Below the pieces are notes generated by a model. It had not been told where the DNA came from. It did not search any database and saw only the letters and a program-made list of their open reading frames with translations. A stretch of 64,000 nucleotides of DNA from Daphnia carinata (Eukaryota; Arthropoda; Branchiopoda; Diplostraca; Daphniidae), in assembly GCF_022539665.2 (NCBI RefSeq), contig NC_081334.1:6294424-6358423 (forward strand), written 5' to 3'. Below, piece by piece: positions 11,799-21,128 of this stretch (position 1 is its first letter; every line of letters starts with the position of its first letter). Position numbers and translations under genes: made by a program.

Positions 11799-11965
11799 TG
11801 CATTATACCAACTTCCATCCTTTGGAATTGAACAGTGGTTGGAAAGGACCACAAGCGCAACATGTTCCGTCAAATTATCGAAAAACTCTCGATGATCCTA
11901 ATCGTCTGGCCCTAATTATGAGGAATATGTCAACTGTTACGTATTGTGCTAGTCTAGTACGATGA
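11798..11965 (+). CDS. 55-aa ORF overlapping the MED24 stop (possible second cistron)
   Basis: The ATG at 11798 shares one base with the TAA of MED24 (TAATG) and opens a 55-codon frame ending at TGA 11963-11965. The product includes NFHPLELNSGWKGPQAQHVP and LDDPNRLALIMRNM. It is polar, aromatic-containing and not low-complexity, so it looks like real protein. There is no signal peptide or membrane segment. Its frame is closed 15 bases upstream, so it cannot be a MED24 extension or a spliced tail. One AATAAA (12025-12030) serves both ORFs and no promoter-sized gap separates them. Translation by termination-reinitiation is the simplest inference. I do not recognise the family. Confidence 0.5.
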   Translation: MHYTNFHPLELNSGWKGPQAQHVPSNYRKTLDDPNRLALIMRNMSTVTYCASLVR

Positions 11966-12024
11966 AAACAGTTGTAGCGTCCAAGCAACTTTGTATTTTC
12001 AATTTTTGATGAACAGTTTTCGGA

Positions 12025-12030
12025 AATAAA
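12025..12030 (+). terminator. Poly(A) signal shared by MED24 and the small ORF
   Basis: This AATAAA is the only plus-strand signal between the MED24 stop and the convergent bestrophin gene, so both ORFs would lie on one mRNA. Confidence 0.55.
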
Positions 12031-12068
12031 TTAATTTTCGCAAAAGAAACTTTCTCGTTGCCAAAAAG

Positions 12069-13288
12069 CTAGGACAAGGAGAATGCGCTACTGTCAGTTG
12101 ATGGGATTGTTATTTTGACACCGTAGCAATTACGTAAGCGCATCGCTCCATTAATGTGGCCATCGAAAATGTTGAGTATATCGATATCATCTTCATCGCT
12201 ACCAAATGGATCAATGGCGATTCGACCCACTTTCAGCCAGGCATAGTAGAAGAAAAATGGTAAAGCTAAAAATAATTTAAAAAAACGCAAAATTAACAAT
12301 TGCTTAAAGTGTAACAGTAAATCTTAAACAGCGTTTCGTACCGTAGGGTAAAGGAAAGTAGCCGCTAAGCACGGATGTCAAGTAATGTTTTTCTATTTGA
12401 TGTGACAAGACGGACACAACCCCGTAGCAGTAAATAGCAAGCGTCACAGCCTGTATCAAAGCTACAGGAACGTTCCTAGAAGCAAATTTGATGACGTTCC
12501 CTCCCCCTTTCTTTAAAGCTTGAATGGCATCAATGTTTCGACCGAAATCGTTGGGAATAGCGAAATACCCTTTTTGGCACGTATCCCGTAGCAGAATATT
12601 TAACCAGTCGTAAACTACAAGGGGCAAAGTCTTTGAACCACCAGGTTGCTCTTTGTGTTTTTCAAGTAAAAGACGTTCGTGATCACGAAGAAATCCTGCC
12701 GCTTGAATTGAAAATAAACTCGGGTATCTTTTTCGCAACGGTTTGCATACGATGCGGAACGTAAGCAACCACATGAGAAGAACGTAACGGATGTAAAGAT
12801 CAACTCTAGCACGGCCATCAGCTGCATCTTCTTTGAGCGATATAACATAAAGTGCAATAGGTCGATTAGTGCCCGGCATGCTTGCCATTATGCTAAACCA
12901 ACGGTTAAGGGCTGTTGACGTGAAGAAGCCTAACAGAAGAACGACCGGTAAACTAGATGTGTAACGCGCAAGATAGCTTGTAATAGCATCGAAATTAGCC
13001 TGATTGCCCCTGTCCAAAGCAAACGAGTAGAACAGCGTGATCGACACGTAGATGATGTAGTAGACTATCGCTTGCTTCCAGACCTAAATATGTTATACGT
13101 CAAAATCAGCAAGTTTGAAGCACATGAAAAGAGAGGGAAAAAATTACCAGTTTGAAAAAACTTTGTTGCCATCTAAAAATACCACGAAAACTTTCGCCAA
13201 ATTTGGTTGCTGTTGCGGAGACTCCATCAACTTGAATAGATTCGTCTAGTTCGATTCCAAAATTAACTTTTGAGTTTTTCTTGTTCAT
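12069..13288 (-). CDS. Bestrophin-family calcium-activated anion channel
   Basis: Bestrophins are pentameric chloride/bicarbonate channels opened by cytosolic calcium. Three minus-strand exons (13288-13148, 13083-12342, 12265-12069) encode 359 aa. Hallmarks are FRWQQSFFKLVWK near the N terminus (compare RWRGSIYKL), the neck-region stretch SLPVVLLLGF followed by NRWF, RYPSLFSIQAAGF, and AWLKVGRIAIDPFGSDEDD, which corresponds to the calcium clasp. The tail stops soon after the conserved core, so the long variable C terminus of vertebrate BEST1 is absent. Two positions differ from human BEST1 by eye: neck Phe80 reads Leu and clasp Asn296 reads Asp. The ATG at 13288 is chosen because an in-frame codon further upstream is GTG. 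It is convergent with MED24 and divergent from TRAPPC2L. Confidence 0.9.
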
Positions 13289-13756
13289 TTTCGTAATTCC
13301 CAGTCTTAAAATCACTGAATAAACGTCGGGTTTCGCGGTTAAGTGATGGTCGCAATATTTTTCGAGCTAACACGGTAAAATTATTTTTTTTAAAGGTGAT
13401 TAAAAAACTTGAGAGAGAACTTGAAAAGAGAGCGAAGTTTCTGGCCGCCCTCCGATGAGCGCTTTCTACGTTAGAGTGCGATTTGTAATAAAAGAGCAAT
13501 ACGATGGCATTTCCGAAACGATTTTAAGTTCAATTGTTGCCCCGAAGCTTGCTTTCACCCTACTTTAAAGGCTCCAACAATTACATACGAAGAAATGAGA
13601 AATGTCAACAACAAATCAACAATAGCCAAGCGGCTAAAGAACATCAATGTGGCAACACTGTTTTGTTGATATCCGAAACGTCAAAATTATTGTTCTTCTG
13701 CTAGTTATTTTCGGATACTTGGCGAATACATTCAAAGACTTTTTACTTTCAAAACA
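13289..13756. promoter_or_regulatory. Shared upstream region of bestrophin and TRAPPC2L
   Basis: The start codons of two divergent genes are 468 bases apart, so this interval must hold both promoters and 5' UTRs. No CpG-rich block or clear TATA box is obvious. A minus-strand 65-codon frame across it is a shadow of the TRAPPC2L first exon. Confidence 0.5.
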
Positions 13757-14448
13757 ATGGCCGTTTGTATCGGTTTCATTGGAAAAGAGGTACCAATAAA
13801 TTTCGTGAACTTTTTTCCAATGGTATAACATATTTCTTTGCAGAATTCACCGTTATTTCTTCGGTGCATAAATCAATCCCAAGAACTACAATTTCATTAC
13901 ATAGTACATACATGCATAGATTTTGTTGAAGAAAAGATCATTCAAAGCAACAAATCTGGAAGTGATGTTCGAGAACTGTACCTTGGCCTTCTGTATTCAA
14001 GCGAAGAAGTCAAAGCGTAATTGATTTGTTCTGTTTTCTTAATGTGCCAAGAATTTAACTTCAACTTTCATTAATTTTTAAGGTATGGCTTTGTCACTAA
14101 TACCAAGATCAAAATTGTGATTATAATTGACTCTACCAACTCCCTACTGAGAGACAATGAAATTCGAGCAGTAAGTATTGCCTCTGTTTAACTGCAGAAG
14201 ACAATAGGGACAAAAATTACAAGCTCTACTTGTTTTTCAGATTTTCAGGAAGCTGCACAATGCCTATACGGAGTTAGTTTGCAACCCATTCTACACGCCA
14301 GGAGATCCCATCACCGCCAAGTAAAAAAAAAAACCGACGACATTACATTCCATTACATATTTACTTTACCTCTATCTATTTATCTTGCATTATCTACAAT
14401 AGGTCGTTCGGTGCACTTGTCGACGAGTTGTTGGCGTCATCTAGTTAA
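13757..14448 (+). CDS. TRAPPC2L: Trafficking protein particle complex subunit 2-like
   Basis: TRAPPC2L is a longin-like subunit of the TRAPP tethering complexes at the ER-Golgi. Five exons (13757-13789, 13844-14016, 14083-14170, 14241-14320, 14403-14448) encode 139 aa; the human protein has 140. Conserved stretches include [67 protein letters not shown] and [11 protein letters not shown]. All introns are 54-82 nt and GT..AG. An AATAAA follows directly at 14455-14460. The identification is secure on motif order and length. Confidence 0.95.
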
Positions 14449-14454
14449 GATATA

Positions 14455-14460
14455 AATAAA
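14455..14460 (+). terminator. Poly(A) signal for TRAPPC2L
   Basis: An AATAAA begins seven bases after the stop codon, implying a very short 3' UTR before the LRR gene that starts at 14547. Confidence 0.55.
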
Positions 14461-14546
14461 TACTTTGCCACTGTACTTCTCCTATCATCTCTGTTTTTCT
14501 ATCACGGAAATAAGAACATTCGTAACCTAGCTTTTCCCCACGTAAG

Positions 14547-15656
14547 ATGAAAATTTTGCTGGTCCTATTGGCTTTATTGTTTTGCGGTTTGGGTGCTCAG
14601 GGTACTCCTCGTAATGGCAGAGCTATCGCTTGTCCCGATTCTTTTCTTATTACGCCCTGTGTTTGCACTCTAAATGGTCAACAGATTGACATGACCTGTG
14701 CCGGCCTGACTAGTTTGAAAAGTTTGACGGATATCTTCGCCCGTACATTTCCTACAAACGTCTTGCATTCCATCGTCATTCAATCATCAACTCTTGGACC
14801 GTTACCAAACAACGTCTTTAATGGCAAATCCTTCGAAATTATTAGCTTTCTAAACAATCGTTTAACATCGTTCGACAATACTGGCATTCTTTCCTCATCT
14901 TCAAGTACACTAAGATCGCTTACTGTCAGGCAAGACACAGATGATTGGACATTCAATTTCGCAAATGTACAAGGCTATAATTTACTGACCAGCCTAGAAC
15001 TTTCGGGCTACAGTATGGTGCTCTCGGGCACATTGTCTAGCTCATCGCTAACGTCCCTCACTCTCCGAAGTGATTTTCTAGCAGCTCTGCCGCCTCTGGG
15101 TTCTCTCCCTGCTCTCACGCTTCTAAATTTAGACGGAAGTGTTATCACAACTCTGGCTGGAAATTCGTTTGCTTCGTTTGCTAGCCTTTCAGAATTGTAT
15201 CTTGGTCACAATAAAATAGAGTCGCTTACTTCTGGGTTGATGTCTCTTGCCGGTAGCATAACCCAAGTTGATTTATCAAGTAACCTTATCGATACTGTTC
15301 AGCCAAACTGGATAACAGGTAAACAAATAGGGCTTTATCAAGTATAACAAAATCATTTAATCAACAACGAATGCATTTGGTTTTTCCTGTTTCTAATAGG
15401 AGTGTCAACAGCGACATCAGTCCAACTTGTTAACAACTACATCAGCGTTCTGGATCAAGCTTCTTTTGAGGGGGTCATTCAGGCACTAATGCCATCGGGA
15501 AAAATGCTTTTGGATGGCAATCCTTTAACATGCGGCTGCGAAGTGGCCTGGGTTGTAACGAATTCTGCCTATTTAACTGTCGCTAATGACGCTCGGTGCG
15601 TTAACGGGACTCGTCTGGCTAATTTGGATCCAAATTATTTCCTACAAAATTGCTAA
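14547..15656 (+). CDS. Secreted leucine-rich-repeat protein
   Basis: Two exons (14547-15318, 15400-15656) encode 342 aa. A signal peptide (MKILLVLLALLFCGLGAQG) precedes a Cys-containing N cap (ACPDSFLITPCVCTLNG). Leucine-rich repeats follow, such as LTSLELSGYSMVLSG, LTLLNLDGSVITTLAGNSF and LSELYLGHNKIESL, and a C-terminal Cys cap (NPLTCGCEVAW ... CVNG ... QNC). There is no membrane anchor, so it should be secreted. The N-cap pattern is typical of arthropod LRR proteins often annotated as resembling the non-catalytic subunit of Oplophorus luciferase. That is a family resemblance only and does not imply luminescence. Its binding partner cannot be read from the sequence. Confidence 0.88.
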
Positions 15657-15689
15657 GATTGTTGAATTATTCGTTATGCAGCCTTCAAA

Positions 15690-15695
15690 AATAAA
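15690..15695 (+). terminator. Poly(A) signal for the LRR gene
   Basis: An AATAAA lies 34 bases after the LRR stop codon and about 220 bases before the next start. Confidence 0.55.
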
Positions 15696-15914
15696 ATACA
15701 CTAAGCAACTGAAATTTATCTATGTGTCAAAACAAAAACAAAACAAAAATGAGAATTGACGACATCCGAATTCCGGAGGAAATGAAGACAGCATTTTGAA
15801 ATGGGACAAAAACTCGGGTTAACCACTTCCTTTCTTTAGTGACGCAAAGCTGTAACAAGCCCAGATGCTAATCATTACGCCGCCTGAGTCTCTTTGTAAA
15901 ATTGGCCGTTGAAG

Positions 15915-18900
15915 ATGTTACTTTTGTTTAAGCTTTTAGTACTATTAGGATTTTCCCTATTCAAATGGACAGAAGCTCAACGATCAGACATCATGCCTCG
16001 AAATCTTGCCGAAAAAAATCGTTGCATCGGTTACAAGACCTGTAGCGAATGTCTTCAACTGGCAGGATGTGCCTGGTGCTCAAAAAAGGTAAAAAACGAA
16101 CCCACTTGATCGGTAAAAAAACGTTACTATTTTTTTCTCAATGAGGCTCATTTCTTGGCAGGATTTCTTAAATAACGGAAAACCTTTAGCTCGATGTAAC
16201 CCTGTTGACTGGTTCAATTCTAATGACGACCATTTGCTGGAAGAAAGTTGCAGTGGTTCGATAATATACTCGACTACCAACACTACGATTCAAGCAATTA
16301 AAGATGAAGTTCTGGGACAAGAAGGAAGTGGAAATCAACTAAAACCGCAAAAAAATGTTAATTAAGACGAGTCCACGTAAGATTACCCTCAGTGGAAGTT
16401 ACAACAATGCAATAACATTAGAGGCATTCAATATTTCCTTCAGATAAGCCTGTCAACTTTCAAATCAAGTTCAGAAGGGTATCCGGATACCCTGTGGACC
16501 TATACTATATTATGGATCTTTCTACGTCGATGAAAGCTAGCAAAGAAAAACTTGTCAATCTGGCAGCCTCATTGGCTGACGCCATGCGAAACATCACTAC
16601 AGACTTCAGAATGGGGTTTGGTTCCTTTATCGACAAGCCCATTAGCCCTTTTGCCAACGAAGTGCAACCGTAAGCAGTCAACCCTTTTTACAATACTTCA
16701 GACTTTTTACAGCATTATTTCAAACAATCTTATGTCTAACAGCTTGAAACCATACTTGTTTCGACACCACATGAAACTATCGAAAGATGCCACTACGTTT
16801 GCTGTAAGTATGAACCCCAAAAGCCGTGGCAAATAGCAACTAAATAAAAAAAAAGTGGAATAGTTTTCTTGAACTTACTTTTATCGTCGATACAGCTGCA
16901 GGTTAACAGTGCTCCCACTTTCGATAACTTGGATTCACCAGAAGGAGGTTGTATTTTCTTTGTGCACTTTAAAATATTTTACTTGCCACATACAAACCAC
17001 GTGTTTACTTGCTAGGTCTAGAGGCCTTAATGCAAGCCGTCGTCTGCACCCAAGAAATTGGCTGGAGGTAATGTCCTTGGCGAGTCGTACCCTCTAAATG
17101 TTCGAATAAATCCAGGTTTTCTCATGTAGGAGCAATTCTCATCGTTTAATCATTTTTTCAACGGATGCCCCTTATCACATTGCAGGAGATGGAAAGGTAT
17201 TATTTCACAGCAGTGACAAGTGACACTTATGCTAGCCTTGTTTGTAGTTGGCAGGAATCTCGTTACCCAATGATGAGACCTGCCACGTCCTACAGGACAG
17301 AAATGGCCAATTTTATTACGACCATTTTCGCTGGTTGGACTATCCAAGTATGGCTCAGATAAGCCGTCAAATCGCCAACAATTCCATGAATGTTATTTTC
17401 GCGGTTCCGGGTTCAATGGTTACGACCTATCGTGATCTTAGTGCACGACTTCTGGGAGCCTCAGTGGGAGAATTGACAAACGATTCGTCCAATATTGTAG
17501 CTCTTGTTCAAGACCAGTATAATGTAAGTAATTCTATTTATTATTCGTTGCACTTCCTTCGTATGATGCTGACATTTTTGGAAGCAGAAAATTAGTTCGT
17601 CAGTGAAACTAACGCACAGAGCATCAGAATACGTCAGTGTCAGCTACTCGTCCTCGTGTTCCACTAACGGTCAACCCATTAACACAAACCGTTGCGATGG
17701 AATCAAGACTGGATCAACGGTGACGTTTGATGTAACCATCATTGTAAGTGCCTACCATTTGCTATGCAAATAACTACAAGTCGTCTTGTAATAAATTTGA
17801 TATCTTTTGCAGGTGAAGTCGTGTCCTCGAGGAAGCAGTTTTCAAGAAGTGGTCGAATTCTTCCCCGTTGGTGTGAATGAAGTAGTAACGGTTGAATTGG
17901 ATGTAATCTGTCAATGTCCTTGTGAGGCAAAGGACCAGTGGGTGAGAAAATACTTCCAAAACTTTAAATGTAGACACTAAGTTGAATTTTTACAATCTAT
18001 TCGTAGACCACGCGTAGTGAATGCAGCGGTGCAGGGCAATACATGTGTGGTTATTGTGTTTGCGACCCGGATTTCTCAGGTTCTTCATGCGAGTGTGAGG
18101 GTGGCAATGCACGAAAACCAAACCCTTTAGCTAAGGGCTGTAAACCACCACACCAAGGAAATACTTCATCCTTTCCTAATTGCAGTGGTCGCGGAAGCTG
18201 CATATGCGATGCGGCCTGCAATTGCCACTCGCCTCCTGGTAAAACCAATTAACTATACAAACAAAATAAAAATAATAAAGATTGTTTTTTGTTTCTTTAC
18301 GAAATCAGGTAGGAAAGTTTGGGGTGATTATTGTGAATGGTAAGATGGAATAGAACATTTATCCTTTTAATCTTTTAATGTTACGTTCTGATTGTTATTA
18401 GTGATGACTTTGCTTGTCCGGTTTCACCCATCAACGAACTCGTTTGCTCTGGGCCCGAGCAGGGCATTTGTCCTTGTAATGGTGGAGGAGTTTGTGAATG
18501 TAAACCAGGATGGCAGGTTGGAAAACTGGTAAACCATCATACTAGACACGCAACTTAATGACTGTGTTTGTCCAATAGGGTAACAGTTGTCAAACTAAAT
18601 GTCCTAAAAGTCAAGAAACTTGTTATGAATCTGGAATAGCCCAGGGTGCAAGTAATAATCCTGTTAATCATTATTCTCTATAATACGCGACATTCAAATC
18701 TTTCTACAGTGTGTTCTGGCCGTGGAACTTGCAACTGCGGTAAATGCTTGTGCAACAAAACAAAAGACGGAGATACCTATACTGGAAATTTCTGTGAAGT
18801 CCCACCGGTAACATTCTTAATTTCAGAAAATTGGTAGATTCATCCTAATAAGAGCAGTCTAAATTGGGGCCCAAAACAGTGTAGAGAGCTGAAAGAATGT

Positions 18901-19643
18901 GTTCAGTGTTTAGCTTTTAAAATCGGACCGTTAGCCGAATATGATTGCCGTGGCTGTAAATTCAATGTTACATTCGTAGCAGTTGAAAAAATCAAAGGTT
19001 AGTTTAGTAAACATCTCACTTAAGTAAAGTGATTTTAATGATGTTATTTGTTAATCCAAATGAAGAAACCAAAGAAGGCGATCAAACCTGCTCTTTCCAG
19101 CAGTACCAAGACGGATTGTATTGCAATTTCTTTTTTCTTCACAACAGACTGAAAATGGAGTCTGTTATTCCTGTCGGCGAGAAGGGTGAATGTTCGGAAC
19201 CCCCTAATGTCATTGGTATGCGTCAACTAGTGTAAAGAATTAGTTTAAACGGTCGGAAGTTTATGCTGAATCACGTTTTATTTGCTGTTTCCCCAGCCAT
19301 AGTAAGTGGCGTTTCCGGAGCTATATTGGGTAAATACCGTTACTTTGACATGTTTAATTTGCCTGACGTTTCAATGCGATTTCCTTTCGACTCCCCCGAT
19401 TTAGCTATTGGTCTTCTCCTTCTGCTTTTGTGGAAAATTCTAACAACGATCCATGACCGCCTGGAATACGCAAAATTTCTTCGTGATCGTGAACTAGCTA
19501 AATGGCCGCGGGTATAAAAATCCTGTTTATTAAGTTTATCAAGTTGCAATTTCATTTGTTAACGATAGGGAGAAAACCCAATCTACAAGCGACCAACTAC
19601 CATCTTTTTAAATCCTGCTTACACAACGGGTTCCGAGAACTAA
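15915..19643 (+). CDS. Integrin beta subunit (one frameshift in exon 2)
   Basis: Integrin beta pairs with an alpha chain as a cell-matrix receptor. Twenty exons were traced: 15915-16088, 16162-16376, 16444-16669, 16743-16803, 16896-16947, 17016-17067, 17130-17196, 17248-17523, 17588-17743, 17813-17941, 18007-18238, 18309-18339, 18402-18516, 18579-18645, 18710-18807, 18880-18997, 19066-19215, 19297-19329, 19405-19511, 19569-19643. Domains in order: signal peptide, PSI ([13 protein letters not shown]), beta-I domain ([25 protein letters not shown]), Cys-rich EGF repeats, membrane segment (LLLLLLW), then the tail with [14 protein letters not shown] and NPAY. The exons sum to 2434 nt, one too many; A7 at 16349-16355 throws the frame into TAA at 16363. 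All other joins are open, giving about 810 aa if that base is discounted. The ADMIDAS Asp pair reads Ala-Ser. Confidence 0.9.
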
Positions 19644-20059
19644 AGTTAAACGAAGACATTTATCCGCATGAACTTTCTCTACGTTAAGTTCCCTCATTGA
19701 CTCTGTCACAACTTCCAGAAGACAGAAGGATTCCCTCTCCCAAAGACAAAAAAACCCAAGCAGGAAAACCCTAAACTTACAACTTTCACTACATTGTAAC
19801 ACTTCATCGTTTGTTTGCCGATGTGAATACATGTATAAGAGATTCTTTTTATTAGCATGAAAACGATAGAAATTTTTTTTAAAAACCTAAGAAGCGCTCA
19901 ACCGTCTTGGGAAAACCCCAAAACTGTCGTAATTCCAAATGGGCGTGATCGGAATATTAAGTGCTACAAAGAGCTGAAATGCAGTATATAGGCTACGTCG
20001 ATGTCGTCCCAGCTTCATATGTGCTATTGTTGATACAAGAACAAGTGCTAGAGACTACA
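19644..20059. other. Integrin 3' region and pentraxin 5' region
   Basis: This 416-base spacer has no clear AATAAA for the integrin gene. Open frames here lack domain character. It should contain the integrin 3' UTR and the promoter of the pentraxin gene. Confidence 0.4.
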
Positions 20060-21004
20060 ATGGGCGAATTTGGCAAGCGGTTGCTGATTTTAGCAATTTG
20101 CATAGCACAAAACGCTTCGCTATCTCCAACGAAGGTAATCCTTACCCAGAGAACTCGAGACGATCGGCAAAACATACAGGTAAAACGATTCCATTAAAAA
20201 AATAAGCCAATTTTCTATTAATAAAAATGATATATCAGCTTATAGAATTCTTGACTTCTGTGCCTAATCTCCAAGATTTTACCGTGTGTTACTGGTTGAA
20301 ATCCGTCAACACCACAACTCGCCAATCGACTTTCTCATACGCCGGTAATTTCCTCTCATATTACGAATACTAAAAAGATATAAGTTAAAGTTAACTCCAA
20401 TAAAAAAATAGCACCCAACCATCCACTTGCAATCGCAACATGGATCGAGCCCACCATTTTCGGACTTCAGATACGTATGGCCATCAACAGTATGGAAGTA
20501 TATTCAGTGCCATATAACGTAGCTTACCACCACTGGTACCATTTGTGCCATTCCTGGGAAGGGGCATCTGGACGTTGGCTTCTCTATGTTGACGGCGAAT
20601 TAATTGGACAGGGGTTCGACAGTACTGTGCGTCCTCAATGGATTCCAGGAAATGGAACTGTTGTTTTTGGACAGCAACAGAATAATTTTGACCTCAGTCC
20701 AGATCGGCCCGGTGGATTCCAGTCGTCCGCGGGAGTCGAGGGAGAAATGACCCTCATGTTCTTTGACAGCCGACCATTACGCCATGACATCCAAAGTCTT
20801 GGAGCTAGTGGGAATGTTAAAGGTGAGATCTTAGGTACGAAGTTGACAAGCGACATCGACCGCAACGTATGGGAGGTAAAACCAGGGAGCGTCGATTGTT
20901 TTAACCAGCCCCAAGGCGACATCGTTGCATGGGGCGTCACACAAATCGAACTGATGGGTGGTGCCCTCATGGTTGAGGCGAAACCATCATGTGGTGACTT
21001 CTAA
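20060..21004 (+). CDS. Secreted pentraxin-domain protein
   Basis: Three exons (20060-20179, 20239-20344, 20412-21004) encode 272 aa. The N terminus has a short hydrophobic signal-like segment (RLLILAICIAQNAS). The rest matches the pentraxin (CRP/SAP) lectin fold: DFTVCYWLK and HHWYHLCHSWEGASG supply the conserved disulphide Cys pair, followed by RWLLYVDGELIGQG, VVFGQQQNNFD and GEMTLMFFDSRPL. Pentraxins are secreted pattern-recognition proteins that usually bind ligands through calcium. Here the GQEQD calcium loop of CRP reads GQQQN, so acidic ligands are replaced by amides and calcium binding may be weak or absent. An AATAAA lies at 21059-21064. It is convergent with SF3B3. Confidence 0.85.
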
Positions 21005-21058
21005 GTTCCCAATTGCTGCTATTTCAACATGCCCGAAAGCTAAGCGTGAATTCTGATT

Positions 21059-21064
21059 AATAAA
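21059..21064 (+). terminator. Poly(A) signal for the pentraxin gene
   Basis: An AATAAA lies 54 bases after the stop and 65 bases before the end of the convergent SF3B3 coding region. Confidence 0.55.
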
Positions 21065-21128
21065 TATATAAAGTTTTAGACGTTATACGAACCGTTGTAT
21101 TACGCCAACATTTTACATTACAAAGGTT

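Noticed and set aside
18858-18879. Earlier acceptor (AGAGCAG at 18857) for integrin exon 16
   Set aside because: Using it puts a stop in frame. The acceptor at 18879 keeps phase 0 and the conserved Cys pattern.
15915-19643. Integrin beta as a decayed pseudogene
   Set aside because: Nineteen of twenty exons are intact, all splice sites are consensus-like and the tail motifs are perfect. One homopolymer indel is better explained by sequencing error or a recent allele.
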